This document shows, piece after piece, positions 1 through 12,161 of a stretch of DNA of 64,000 nucleotides; within the stretch, counting starts at the first letter, position 1; every line of letters starts with the position of its first letter. Where the stretch lies: NCBI RefSeq assembly GCF_050947875.1, contig NC_134568.1:255716055-255780054 (forward strand), read 5' to 3'. A program made the position numbers and the translations under genes. The notes under the pieces are model-generated. The model saw nothing but the letters and a program-made list of their open reading frames with translations, ran no database searches and was not told the DNA's origin. Source of the stretch: Dermacentor variabilis. Lineage: Eukaryota; Arthropoda; Arachnida; Ixodida; Ixodidae.

Positions 1-880
1 GCTTGTCCCTAGGCGTGCCGGCAGAAGTTGTGGGGCGCGGTAGTGCTGAACTTAGCATCGCAAGTTGGCGGCTCGACGCAATTATATTTATTCAATCATG
101 TTTTTGCTAATGAAAACAACGTGTCATTATTTCGCATTATTGGCGGCGCCTCCAGGACACCAAAGCGGCAACGGAGACATCAAAGCTATAGAACCCGGAC
201 TGATCCGTGGATTGGGGCTCGCAGAGGCCTGCGCGTGCCAGGGGAGTATAAGAGCGGCTGTCCGCTATCGCGGACAGCCAATTTTTTATGCGAATACCCC
301 CTGGCACGCTTCGGTCTCCTCGGCCCCAACCCACGGGCCGCCCTGCTTCCAGCTTTAATACCCCCGCTACCGCTTGGGTGCCCCGGAGATGCTGCGCCGC
401 CTGCGTTAATATAACCTCAGGTGCTCTCCAGAAACATCCGTTTGCCGGTTACATGTGCCCTCTTGGAGCAGTGCTGGTAAAAAATCAAATCTATCGTCGC
501 GAAGAAAAAAAAGCGACCCGCGACTTATACACCAGTCAGAACATTGCCCCTTCAGACACAGCGATCACCAAGCGGCCTGCGCGCCCACTGCCTCACCGCG
601 CGGGCAGCCAGCGGCGGAGCGTATAAACTAACTAGACCGCACACCGCAATGCTGGCATGCCTAGGGGACAAACGAATACAACGCGCGCAAAGGAACCTCC
701 TCCGTAGTGCCTAGGCTGAGTCATATATTCAAGGAGCAAGAGCTTCCAAATTTTCTCTCTCGCGCCCGCTCTAACTCGCGCCTGCGCAGAAACGTCGAGA
801 GCCGTTAAAAGCGCCACGCCCCGCTGTACCTACTAGCAATTGTAAAAACGCAGCCGATTCGTCGGTCCGTCGCCTATATG
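1..880. other. GC-rich sequence, no recognisable gene
   Basis: Fairly GC-rich sequence with overlapping short open frames on both strands. None shows a motif I recognise, and they look like chance frames in GC-rich DNA. A purine run around 505-515 and short GC tracts near 560-615 are the only visible structure. It may be the internal part of the repeat that continues to about 1.6 kb. Confidence 0.4.
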
Positions 881-899
881 CCGATAACTACTCCGGCGC

Positions 900-1400
900 A
901 GCCCCATGCATATGCACGAAAAAGAAAGGCGCGTGATTGGCTGCGCCAGTAATGACGTCGTTGCTTTCCGTCGAAGCCAAGCGCGCGCGCAGCTGTTCAT
1001 TTCCGGTTCCGAAATGGGTAGGCCACGCGTCATACGTACTCCTGAGGAGCAGGCGGCTTTCGAACAACATTGCGAGCAGAACCGGGAACGAGCTCGTCTA
1101 CGCCGTGCTGATCGATGCTGCAGCCCGGGCGCAATAACAGGCTCTTGAAGCCAAGCGCGCGCAGCAGTTTCTCTTCAGCTCCGAAATGGGTAGGCCACGC
1201 GTCATACGTACTCCTGAGGTGCAGGCAGCTTTCGATCAGCAACACCGCGAGCAGAACCGGGAACGAGCTCGTCTACGCCGTGCCGATGCTGCAGCCCGGG
1301 CACAAGAACAGGCTGGTGCAGCAGCAGCGCAAGCAGCAACTGCGTACCGAGGATCCGGCAGCCTACCAAGCCGTTGCTTAATGAACCGTTGGGATTAACC
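900..1400 (+). repeat. Arginine-rich (STPR-like) frame with an internal ~170-bp direct duplication
   Basis: Two direct copies, near 973-1140 and 1147-1315, share GAAGCCAAGCGCGCGC and a frame beginning MGRPRVIRTPE followed by QNRERARLRRAD. The second copy (from 1186) runs 70 codons. The Arg/Ala-rich, RERARLRR-type repeats resemble the STPR repeats that I recall as common in tick repetitive DNA. I infer a repeat-family remnant rather than a host gene: the frames are short, shifted between copies and without an intact start-to-stop unit. Confidence 0.45.
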
Positions 1401-1630
1401 CAGTGATAAACACCGGGGCCACACGTTTCAGCTTCACTGGTTAACCATATGTACGGAGTGCTTGGGCGGTGATTTTTTTTGTTCAACGTTCTTTACCCTG
1501 TCCGAATTGCCATTGTAAAAAAAAAGAAAATTCTGGACTCAAACTAACTTAGGGATATGGGTCCACAGTGTGTGCAAATTTTATGTTACAACAGAAGGAA
1601 ATAAATGTCAATCAATCAATGAATACAGAA
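1401..1630 (+). repeat. 3' end of a retroposon-like repeat with an ATCA-rich tail
   Basis: The segment runs through TGGTTAACCATATGTACGG, a T-rich stretch and GGAAATAAATGTC, and ends in a short ATCA/AATC array (1606-1622). An AATAAA followed by an AATC array is a typical 3' tail of arthropod retroposed sequence. No coding potential is seen. Confidence 0.35.
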
Positions 1631-2204
1631 ACTCCACATTCTGCAGAAAAAGGCGTCAATGTTTATAACGTCGCATATGATCATCCATCAGGACGACTTT
1701 TTAGGAAAGGAGATGTACGCCGGTACATGATATATATAATTACAGTTCAATCTCGCAGTATAAGATGGAAATAAAAAATAACGTTTTCCGACTTTCGGAT
1801 ATTGCAATATTCATAAGAAATAGAGAGACCAAATATGTGACATGTAGCTTAGGCATTTGGCAGAACAAATAGCGGTGAACTCATGTTAAAACACACCCTA
1901 CCAAACATATACTTAATAAGTGTCATAAGACACAAATACGAAAATTTATTTTTGAACTCAATTAGATTCCCTGTGAACTGCTTATTTTCTAACATGTTTT
2001 TGTATGACATGTCTTTATTCTTCTTAGTGATTATTATGTACCTGACTGGAGTAAAAATATTATGTACTTTGACGTGATTTATGTTCTAACTGGAATTTCG
2101 CTTATGTATCACCTGCCTCTAGTTATTGCTAATTAATCTTGTTTTTTTAGTATCACTAGCTGTCAAACCTACCACTGGTCGCCAACAAAAGAAAAGGTAA
2201 TATG

Positions 2205-2960
2205 TTCACCGACGATTACGATACTCCCTAATGCGAAATTTGAGCGCAGCTGTATACGTGCTTTCATTTCGCGATATATTCGCTGGCGCGGACAATTTGT
2301 CTTGCGCGGCACGTTCCAAACAGAGCGAAGTGTGGCGCGACTGCCTCGCTAATCGGGAGATCGCGAGAGGAACCGCGTAGGTGACAGACACATGGGCGCG
2401 ATTCACAGCAGCCACCAGAACCTAGCTCCGCTCATGCAGCGCTTTGTTTCCATACGACGACGCGTGCGACTCTGGCGCCATCTCGTAGACATCGTCGCCG
2501 CAAAGCCCCTCGTGCGCGGTACTACACTTCTCACGCTTTCGCCATACCCTTCATCTCTGCTTTTTTCATCCCCCACTGCACTCAGTATTCGCTCTCGTCT
2601 TTCGCTGCGCTCGTTCACTCGGTTACAGGGTAGGACCAAGTTGGTTCTTTATTCTATGGTAGGACGCCGACGCTCGCCGCAGGAAAGGGCACCTAAGAGT
2701 TTCGCTCTAAATAGGTGCTAAACTATACGTTTTATCCACTACTGGGTAGGGCAGAGCTAGTCAAGCCATCTCGGGCTTTTTCTCTCTCTCTGCCCCATCA
2801 GTGTCTTGGTGGAAATTGTGGGGATCGAGGTGCCTTTCCGCGCCTCATTCCCCAGCTCGCGCGTTGTGCTTTGCTCGATCTACGGGGCCGCCGCCGTAAC
2901 GGCAACATGATGGACACAGCTAGCGCACCGGAGTTCTAGCGCAAGCCATCCTTCTCCCTA
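2205..2960. repeat. GC-rich probable interspersed repeat
   Basis: A sharp switch from AT-rich (1.63-2.2 kb) to GC-rich DNA occurs at about 2205. The block including CGATACTCCCTAATGCG and CGCGAGAGGAACCGCGTAGG looks like a repeat I associate with hard-tick genomes. The ORFs here have no recognisable domain. Borders are approximate and no terminal repeats were resolved. Confidence 0.3.
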
Positions 2961-3039
2961 CCGGGGTCGGGCCACCGCGGAATGGGGCAAGCAAACGTCA
3001 CCAGGAGGCGCCCTGATAGGCCTCCCGAGATTAAACAAT

Positions 3040-3960
3040 AACAGTGGAGGGGAAGAGAAATTCAGCCACAATGGAAGCACAAAGCGCTATGAGGATACAA
3101 TACGTACGAGGTGCTCCGAGGTATGAGGAAAGGTGTAATGGTTCCAGGACTTACTTTTGGAAATGCGGTTGTTTGCTTTAAATCAGGGGTACAATCAGGA
3201 CTCGACGGGAACCAAAGGTCAGTGGGTCGCCTCGCATTGAGCGCTCACGGGAAGACTACAAATGAAGCTGTGCAGGGTGATATGGGCTGGACTAATTTTG
3301 AAGTGAGGGAAGCTTGCAGTAAAATTGAGTATGAAGAACGGCTGAGGAATATGGAAGAAAGTAAATATGCTGGGAGAGTGTTCAGGTATCTGTACAGGAA
3401 AAACATTGATTCACAGTGGAGGAAAAGAACTAGGAAGCTTACCAGCAAGTATGCAGCCTGTAGGGTGGGCAACACAGCAACAAAGAAGGTCAAGCGGAAA
3501 GTCAGAGAGGCTGAAGTAATCTCATGGGTGGCGGCAATGGAAAAGAAACCTGCCATGATGTAACTACTTAAGAGGAAAAAAACGAAATCAGGAAAGAAAC
3601 CATTTATGATAACTCCAAGGAAAGCTCATTACTTTTTGAAGCGAGATCGGGATGCCTCAGAACACGCACCTATATAGAGAGATATAAGGAAGAAGAAGCA
3701 TGTGCTTGCGGCGGTAAAGCTAGGGAAACTATGGAGCGTGTTTTATTAGAATGTGAAGACGTCTGCCCAGCGGTCGATTTAGGCACCACTGGCCTCCTTG
3801 AAGCCTTTGAGTTCAGCAGTGGCAGTGGTAAAGTAAACATGTGATTGGAGGATTGGTGGAAGTAGGGAAACGACAAAAGACGGAGACGTACAAAAGCACA
3901 GTTCGCAATAGGGGATCAGAAAATTTGGGTGTGGTAGTTCATAATGTTTTTTTTTATTAT
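3040..3960 (+). mobile_element. LINE remnant (3' part of a tick non-LTR retrotransposon)
   Basis: A frame from about 3111 to 3563 contains LSAHGKTTNEAVQGDMGW, FEVREACSKIEYEERLRNM and YAGRVFRYLYRKN. After a frame break it continues from about 3565 as KETIYDNSKESSLLFEARSG, CLRTRTYIERYKEEEACACG and ETMERVLLECEDVCP. This is the usual C-terminal part of a tick LINE polyprotein, ending in a Cys-rich module. Upstream reverse transcriptase is absent, so the copy is 5'-truncated, and the frame change marks it as dead. Confidence 0.75.
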
Positions 3961-3987
3961 AATTGTTTAACATCGGTAGGACATTAG

Positions 3988-4165
3988 GCAGTATAATAGC
4001 AAGAGCTTCGTGGCGCAACCCACCGCCCCGTTCAAAAGAGGACGCTCATAACATCCATTCACCCATTCGAGTGGTGGCCCCCAGGCGCCCTCTCCACCCG
4101 AATTCTCTTCCGCTGAGCGCTTCGTCGCCGCGGTAGATGCACACCTGATACACACAGGACAGGCC
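3988..4165. repeat. SINE-like or short interspersed tick repeat
   Basis: The block carrying CGTGGCGCAACCCACCGCCC and CGCTCATAACATCCATTC matches, by recognition, a short repeat common in tick sequence. It directly follows the LINE remnant. I could not identify a clear tRNA head or target duplication. Confidence 0.35.
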
Positions 4166-4899
4166 CGCAACGAGGTGGTTACGTAGCTGTGATTGTTTTC
4201 GGGAGGGGGGGGGGGGGCTTCATGCGTCTAAGGTCGCTCGACTTGGCCGTGTGCGCCAGTCGATCCACGTGTTTGGTGCGTCTTAATGGAACCCAGAGCC
4301 AGAACCGGCCTTGGCGCACCCTCGTGCGGTCGCGCTGCCCCGCAGACGGCTTTAGTGCGTGGTCTCCATCGTTGTTTGCCTTGGCCTCTTCTTTGTTAAG
4401 GCAATCCGAGGGTCTGTCGGACTAGAGTCGATCCTGTAGACCGACATAGGTTTTGTGTGGTAAGCGGCAGTTCGTGCTGCTCCACAGCAGCCCCCTTGTC
4501 CGGGAAGGACCGTTGACCAAAGCCCCCCACCCAGTCAAGCCGGGTAATGGGGGGGGGGGGGAGGGGCGCCGGGGTCAATGTAACGAATGATGCTGGGTTG
4601 ATAAGCGCATGTAAGCTCTGGGGCCCGGTACCTACGAGTACCAAGTCCTCTTCCCATCTGACAACGATAACCTTGTTCCCACGACTTCTCGTTCTCACGC
4701 TTGGTGGACCGTTACCCGGTTAGCCTTCTTCCTCCGTGGCCTTAGCGCAGCAGGCGCGCGTACTCTATCGGTCTTGCAGTGAGTCTTTGGCCGTAAGCGC
4801 CGCGACTGTCGCTGTGTGCTGTATCGTGGATGAATAAACCTGTGTCTGTTGGGGATCTGACTGGAGGCTTCTCTAGCTGCGCCGTGTCGGAGCCTACGA

Positions 4900-6560
4900 A
4901 CCCTGCCGAAGCGCCTTTGTGCGTTGCGGAGTGTTGTGCCCTTGCCTGACCGTCGCTCGTAGTTAAGCCTTGTGCAAATCCATCTCTATAAGTCTTATCT
5001 GCTCTTGATGCATGGCCACTGTTTCCGTTGCATGTCACACAGCGTGTGCTGCGAATACCTATGTACATATAGCAAAAAAGGCCCTAGCATGTCCGTAAAA
5101 TGTACGCAGCATGCACCCATGAATGATGCCCCAGGCGGATGTGTAAAGATGTGCGCAGGACACGGAAAGTACGGCCAAACGATCGTGTGAGGGACGTCTG
5201 CAAGACATATTCGACAAATCCTTATAGGGTATCCCATGCCCTGGCAGTGGGTGTCCTTAGGACATCCATATGACGTCATTGTTGTCACTGAGACCTGGAA
5301 CAGCAGCACCGAAAAGCCATCTGGGTGATCCGTAGCCTGCCCAGGACCTGACACATCGCTGCCACTCTAGCTGAGGCCAAGACCTGGCCGCTGTCCCTGT
5401 TGCTGCTACAGCGTGGCCTCTATCACGTCGACAGGCTACATATTGCGGCCCCTGGTAGCGCGGCGGCTCTGCTCTCAAGGTTGACAAGCCTACCGCACTC
5501 GCACATGGGCAGCCTGTGCCAGTACGAGGAGGTTGTCGCTCATCCTCCCAAGCTAGCCGACCCGCCACCTCCTCTACACCATCAGCCATTGGAGGTATCT
5601 ACCACGGTGGAGGCGGGCCTCTCGAATAGGTGGTCCCCATCCTGCGCCCTGTACTAGGTGTTGGCGTCTATATGCTGCAGGCCCGTCTGGACAGACATCT
5701 TCACATCACACGAACGGCTCCGCCCGTCGGGACTCCAGTTCTGCCACAGCCTCCTGTGTGATCCCGGCCTTCAAGAGTGTGCCGGCTGCTTTTCGCGGCA
5801 AGCTCCACTGCTGCCGAGGTGGCTGGTCTGCATCTGGCTGCGGAGCTGCTGACGGAGGACCCCCTGAATTATCCAGTCGTAATTCTCTGCGACTAACGAC
5901 CTGCGCTCCTGGCTTGGTTGGAGAGCGCTGACCTTGACGTCGCCCTGCTGGCGGGAAAGCTTTCCTACCTTTTTTTCGAGTGGCTTGAACCTGTCACTGC
6001 AGTGGCTCCCCTCTCACCTTTGCATCTGGGCAACGAAGAGGTCGACGCCCTGGCAAAGGCAGGACACCACGTCGCTGTACCCATCAGCACCGCTGTAACG
6101 GCCTTCGATTATGCAAGGCATATGTAGTGGCGGCACATCACGACGCTCCACCCGGATCAGCGCGTCACCAGTGGTCGACAATGCCCCGTACCCTTCTTGA
6201 TTGCGGCTTCATATAGCTAAAATAGCAGGAGCGCTCTTCTACTCGGATCAGCTGCTCCTAGAGGGCATCCTGGAGTTTCAGCAAGGGCCTGGACTCAGAC
6301 CCGGCCACGATGGACCCGGCCTGCTGAGCGTGCGGCGAGACCGAGACATTTGAGCATATCATTTGCTTCTGCCCCGCTTTCTCCAAAGATAGGGCTTCTC
6401 GTTCTCTCAATAAATCTTTTCGGCGCCTGCGACTCCCTGCAGTCTCGGCATCACAACTGCTGTTCCCCGGCCGGCACCACAGCTCAACCTTCAGGCACCT
6501 CCTCAAGTATGTTCCTGGAGGACACAGTGCTGTTGTGTAACTTGTAGATGCGCCACCTGG
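4900..6560 (+). mobile_element. Degenerate LINE with endonuclease-like and RNase H remnants
   Basis: At 5265-5295 a frame reads YDVIVVTETW, like the APE-endonuclease motif of LINEs. From about 5815 a frame gives HLAAELLTEDPLNYPVVILC, then DVALLAGKLS, and NEEVDALAKAGHHVAVP (to 6127), the usual order of a LINE RNase H domain (AEL...D...NE.AD.LAK). At 6310-6540 a Cys/His module, CSACGETETFEHIICFCPAF, follows. The reverse transcriptase between them is missing, and several stops and frame changes show an old, internally deleted copy. Low homopolymer runs of G lie upstream at 4203-4217 and 4549-4561. Confidence 0.65.
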
Positions 6561-6719
6561 TTAACGCTGATAGCTCCCTTAAGTGCTCTGTGACCGCCTC
6601 GACCTTGAGGTAATCTGCGGCGAGTGCATGCAAAGGCTCGGCGACCCGAGAAGCCCGATGGATTCGTGTGCGTTGTGTCCTCGCGCGCCTAGTTCACGTT
6701 GAAGCGAGGCAGCACGAAG

Positions 6720-6850
6720 GGAAATTCGCTCGCCGCGACAAGCAGACTTGTCTTTTTTAAGGCTTCGATGCGCCTTGAAAAAGACAAGTCCACTTGTAGA
6801 AACGCTGGCTCCCACTTTTACCTTGTTCTCATTTTGCTCATTGTTCTGAC
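6720..6850 (+). mobile_element. Penelope-like element terminal fragment
   Basis: GACAAGTCCACTTGTAGAAA followed by CGCTGGCTCCC and CCTTGTTCTCATTTTGCTCA is closely similar to the right end of the Penelope-like element at 37790-37860. No coding part is attached on the left, so this is an isolated end. Confidence 0.6.
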
Positions 6851-7099
6851 AAAGTGATGTTTGCTGTGGTCTCATGTTTCCTAAAAGTGTTTTGGACAGC
6901 AACAGTGAATTCATACTAACCCAAACTTATATTGAATTTTCACATCGAAAACTGATTATGACATTAAGATTCCCTTGCAGGAAAACGAGGTGGGTACTCT
7001 AAGATGATTCATTCAGGAACGCGTCCGGTGCGAAGTCACGCGAAATCTACGAAAAATGAACTTGAAAAAGGGGTACTAGCAAATAACAAAGGATGTGCG

Positions 7100-9115
7100 C
7101 GCACACAAGGAAAAGGCGTTAAACACGGACAGACGCTAGACTTTAAACTGTAGTTTATTGGAATTCACATTGCTGCACATAACCTCTGATGCACGCGCAC
7201 CTTCAACTCCTCCCAAGACATGTGCATTGATAACACCTCGAAAAGTACATTGCCGCATGAAAACAGCCAAAGCGTGCACAACTTGTACTCCTCCCAAGAT
7301 CTGTGCATCAATGCGAGTTTTTTTATTCACCTTTTACCTACCCGATAGGCAAGCGCGTTCCTTGTGGGTTAAACAGACATATCACTGACACAATTTTCTT
7401 TCCAATTTCCAATGTGAAAAGCTTCCAAGATTTCCCGTTCCTATCTAGTCTTGCCTCTCCCTAAGATGGTCACACGACCAAACAGTGGCACACTTTTTTT
7501 TGTGCTTCTTGCAGCTGCAGTAATAAACTGCCAAATTGCTTCCCTGGTCCCCGCTTAAGGATGCGTTATGTTCTTGGAGGCGCTTATTAACACACCTACC
7601 TGTCTGGCCTAGACATACTTTACCACAAGCCAACGGAATGCGGTAAACAACCCCAGTCTTGCACTAGATGAAGGGTGTCACGTGTTTAATTTTACAGGCC
7701 CCTCTTTATCCCCTCATTTCCAATCCTTGCATACAGGCTAACCAGTGTGCAAGGTGCAGAAAATACAACGCTTACACCTTGCCTTTCCGCCACTTTCTTA
7801 ATGCTGTGGGAGATTTTATGAATGTATGGCATTACTTGTAGTTGCTTTCTCCACTCTGATGTCAGCAACTTCTGGCCTGCAAGACCCTTCAATTTTAGCA
7901 ATCCAGCTTCAGCAAAGCCCTAATGACCGAGAGAGGGAAACCTTCTGCAAGCAACCTCTCCACCTGCTGTTTCAGGCTACACACCATGCGGTGGCAGCAG
8001 CTCTTCTATTCTGCATCCAGAAGGCTTCCAACCGCTACACCCCTCTTGACCAGCTTAGACTGATAAGCATCATTCGGCATTAGTGCTTTTTTAGTCCGAG
8101 ATGAAAACATCCAGCAGACGTGGTCATTGTCGTGAAAGGTTAGTTGCAAGTCGAGGAATTTAATGCCTTTGTTATCCAGCAATTCGTGGGCGAAATTCAA
8201 ACCGTGAGAGCATTCCTTAAAACCAGATAATATACCCTGTGCTATATTATCTACTATGTGCCATGGTGAAAGCCTTAAAAAGATAAAAAAATCGTCAACA
8301 TATCTAATCACACAAACCACATGATCGTTGTTCAAGGATGTGAAAATGAGGTTGACAATTTTTGCCAGGAAGATACTGCATAGGACTGGGGCAATGCTAG
8401 ACCCAATACAAATCCCTTTTTTTTTGTAAAAATATGCGACCCTCAAACTCGACCACAGTAGATTCTAAATAACAGGACAGCAGCTGGTACCCCTTTTTCA
8501 AGTTCATCATGCACCAACTGGCGCAAGAGCTTGCGCTAATGTACGAAAAGTGATCACCACTGCAGTTTAGTTGGCATGCCATGTTGCAACTGAGCCGCAA
8601 GATCTTGTTTCTCTGTCAGTGACAAGTCGAGAACACAGCAGTAAGGGTCCCTGAAAAGACATGCACTAGAGAATCGCCTTTTTCTTATTTTTTGTGACCA
8701 CGTTCCTTTGCTGTTGCCTAAAGTGCTGTCGCCATAAAATCTATCGTCGGCCTTAAAACAATACAGCTGTTTTTGGTGGGCATTTGCTGTACGAAAACAG
8801 CTTGGTGCGATTCCATTGAAGGCAGACAACACAAAAACTTGCTGCTTGGCTTTGCCATGAAGCTTGAACATACAAAAGACAGTCCTTATTCTACTTACTA
8901 CACAGGAAAACTTGCATTTTCGATTTGTATTTTTATTTGGAGTGTGCAACACACTGTGAAGGAACAGCAGAGAAAAGGCGAATGTGGCATTCACTAATAT
9001 TAACTGCCTGCTAGTGGACATAATGCCACACTTGCACAATTTAAATTTTTCACATTTTAGACAAAAATACAGTTTAAAGCAGTCAGTAGTTTTTAATAAA
9101 TATACCTCCAAATCG
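7100..9115 (-). mobile_element. Penelope-like element (RT plus GIY-YIG), degenerate
   Basis: Minus-strand coding in order. 9111-8554 is an N-terminal region that includes SLTEKQDLAAQLQHG. 8446-8006 is reverse transcriptase with GICIGSSIAPVLCSIFLA and the catalytic YVDDFFIF (about 8302-8291). 7901-7692 is a linker with YIHKISHSIKKVAERQG. 7633-7445 is a GIY-YIG endonuclease-like part, CGKVCLGQTGRCVNKRLQEH, where Cys replaces the usual Tyr, followed by CSCKKHKKKCATVWSCDH. The domains lie in different frames and overlap poorly, so the copy is inactive. 7141-7400 downstream is probably its terminal repeat: it carries a near-duplicate motif, CTCCTCCCAAGA, at about 7208 and 7291. Confidence 0.85.
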
Positions 9116-11428
9116 GGCTAACCAAGTAGTTTGAGCTCAAATTGATGGACCACCTGCTTCAAATGGCCTCCAATTTATCTTCAGATTTGTATGCACAAGG
9201 TTTCATCCACAGCAGGTGATGGAAAATAATCCATGAAAGTAAAGGACTCAGGCATACAGGCCCTAGATTAAAATGACCTGTGACCTCTACAGAAATTGAC
9301 CCTGTGTACCATCTCTCAGGCAATGCACATACTATTTGGTCTACCAAGCCAACTCCACGTGAACAAGTGGTGATCATTTCGCCACAACTGTCACTGCATC
9401 AATAGCATGTTCTAGCCCGAGAAGAAAGCCTACAAAAATGAGCAACATTGATGTACACTTGCTGCCATAAATATGGCTAAGTGAATGCAGAGTGAAACAA
9501 CCACCATCCACCTTTTTACACAAGCAACATTTTTCACGCCACCAAAAAACTCAATATGAAAAAACCACACTGGATAGCTCAATACCAATGACAACACACA
9601 ATGGATAACATTTGCTACTTTGTGATGAATATAGCTCAGAACAATAAATACGGCTGCAGATAATTTTTCGCGCTATAATACAACTAAACAAGACTGTCTC
9701 ATGGAGAGCACAATTTTAAGGCTGACAAAATTCAGAGTGTTTCAGCACATATAACAACTATTAAAAAGACAGTGATGGAATTAAGTGGGCAGACACGCAC
9801 TGACAGATTTAGCACATGTCCGCTACTTGTTCCCACAAGAAAACTTCATATATGCTCACATGAAAGCTGTACACCCCAGAAAGCTTTTTTTTTTTTTTTT
9901 TGCTAGACAACAACATGCACACATCTTAAGAATGTCTTCACAATATCCATATGCCTTCATCAAATAAATATCCTGGCTCCTCAGTGTGTCACGTGTATCA
10001 CAAGTCAACACAAATGTCCAGGCAACAATGACATCATACTTCTCTGTGCCCTTCTGTATACTTGTGAAAGCATGTATACCTACTTATTAAAGAAATAAAC
10101 TATTGAAACTGAAGGTATTTAAGCCAAATTATCCAATTTTTGTTTTGCACAACATGGAAGCTGTGTCTGAAAGTATAGCAAGAAAGAAAGACAGTTGTAT
10201 GTGTCCGCACTTTTGTTTCCAGCTTTGGCACTGTCCTTGTTCCCCCCTTTATTTTTCCAACATGCATAACAACCCACCACATAATTACATTGCCTGATCA
10301 TTAAAGGAGCACTGACACAAAACTTCTGTCTTGCTTTTAGCTTCCTTTCTCTCTTCCCACATGATGTGGGTGTACCTTGTCAAGTAACGACTGGGGTCAC
10401 TAGGTATGTGCCCATTCTTGGCCAAACCTTCAGAATGAGTATGTGTCACTACGACACAAGGGGCTAGAAGCCTTAAATGTATTTAGATATGTATCATACT
10501 TCTCTGCGCATACTCCTATTATCAATCTTTCCTCGACAAGCATCATACACTACTTTTCTCCTCATGGCACAGACAGCTAACTGCTACAAGTGATAAAGCT
10601 GTGCCCAGGTCATCAGCTAATGCTGCTACCTTGCAAACTCAAACAAGCTTTGAGTCATTGAGACTCAAACAGTGCACTGGATCTGCATGTTTATTTTATG
10701 CTTTTTTTGCTTTATTAGCTGCCAACTCCACATTCATGTCAGCACTTCAATTCCTTAGACGCACAACAAACTGCCAATTATGCGACCTTTTAAAACAGCC
10801 AAATTAAAATTCACATTAAGTGGACCACGGCTTCGGGTGTGTGAGCAGCACTCCTCCGTACATCATGGGAAGTGGAGGTGGTGGCCAGATATTGTCACAA
10901 ATTGCTGACGCACGGGTTGGCCAGCCTGATGCAGTGGTCGCAAGCCACATTTTGATCGTGTTGCCATAAGTTGAACGCATTAGGCACTCAATATGATAAC
11001 AGGGGAGATAAGATAATAGTGACAGCAGAGGGTGAGGCTGATCTCGTGTTGAATGCAGAGAAGCACAGTGTTGAGGAGGAAAGAATAGCCCATGAAGTGT
11101 GTGCCCAGGTTTGGGCAACATGGACATGGACATGGAATTGGCCTGGTGTGGCTGCGACTGCCACACCAGGCCAACTGATGCACACGTTAGCTGCTTGTGA
11201 TACCACTTGACCACCACACATTTCTGTGACACATGACGAAGTCCTACAACACAAAGCCTAACTCCACTTAGCATGTGTTTTAAACTGGTCACGTTAATAG
11301 ACAACATAATTAACAATCTGATATCCTAGAAATTAAGGCTCCATATTGCAATTACAAAGTCTAGCAACAATTTAACAAAAGGAAGGAAAGAGAGAGAAAA
11401 AAGAAAAAATTTTTGAGTCAGCACCCTT
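9116..11428. other. Downstream flank of CCDC102A, no gene recognised
   Basis: AT-rich sequence with only short open frames. Noted are a poly-T run (9885-9901), a single TTAA-flanked inverted-repeat-like end, TTAAAGGAGCACTGACAC, at 10301 with no partner found, a T-rich stretch with minus-strand polyadenylation signals near 10690, and a GC hairpin at 11138-11174. Part of it could be 3' UTR of the minus-strand gene. Confidence 0.4.
11138..11174. repeat. Perfect 15-bp inverted repeat (hairpin)
   Basis: TTGGCCTGGTGTGGC and its exact complement are separated by seven bases (TGCGACT). The hairpin is GC-rich in an AT-rich setting. No U-tract or coding context explains it. Confidence 0.8.
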
Positions 11429-12116
11429 TTAAATGGACCCTGAAACACCGCTCGGAAGTGGTGAAATAACATAGTCCACGGGGTAGCATACACGGCTGTG
11501 AACATCTCAGCCAAGTTTTGCTGTCATATGAGGTGCGTGAACCTCACAAGCGGATTGCAAAGTCACCTTTCTCTGAAACGCTCTCTGTTCAACAGAAGGC
11601 CCTGTCCTCACTCTCTTCTGGATGCTTTATTTCTTCATCGGATGCCTTATTTCATCATTCCCTTAGATGGCTGCTATTGGCCGATAGCTGACATCAAGCT
11701 GCGGTCAGCTACATGGCGTAGATACCGCAGCTGCTGCGGGGTGCCGCCACAAGTCCACTGGCTAAGTTCACTGCAGCTCGCTCAGGACAACCGCATCTGG
11801 CTTATGTTTAGCACATTGTAGGCACCAAAGGTGGAATTGTGGAGCGTATGTTAACATCCAAAATGAAATTTGAACTGCGTGCCACAGTGACATTTAGAAG
11901 GCGGGTGTTGTAAGCTTGCCCCACTGCGCCCTAGCCTTCGCAGTGCAAGGCAATGAAGAAGGAACGGGAGCACAGCAGAGGCCGTGTTTGAGTGCCAATA
12001 AGTCCACTTCTGATGAACGCATTGAAGTGTTCTTGCAGCAAAGTATTTCTGAAATAGCCTATTTTGATTTCAAATGTTTCTGCACTTCGATAACAAGTGG
12101 TTCAGAGCCCCTTTAA
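11429..12116. mobile_element. TTAA-flanked MITE (about 690 bp)
   Basis: The left end, TTAAATGGACCCTGAAACAC, and the reverse complement of the right end, TTAAAGGGGCTCTGAACCAC, are inverted repeats, each starting at a TTAA. The same end sequence occurs in the element at 40935-42300. The interior is non-coding. TTAA target duplication suggests mobilisation by a piggyBac-type or related transposase, which is inference. Confidence 0.75.
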
Positions 12117-12161
12117 CATTTGAGCCAAATATTAATCCTTTTACACACTGCAGAGAAGCTC

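Noticed and set aside
28..626. Overlapping open frames in the first 600 bp as protein genes
   Set aside because: GC-rich sequence produces frames on both strands. No motif, no splice context and no consistent codon signal.
4995..5354. 119-codon minus-strand Cys/His-rich frame as a gene
   Set aside because: It overlaps the plus-strand LINE endonuclease-like motif YDVIVVTETW, and I judge it an antisense shadow of LINE DNA.
10816..11316. 166-codon minus-strand frame as a gene
   Set aside because: Composition looks random, it spans the inverted repeat at 11138-11174, and it has no domain or splice relation to CCDC102A.
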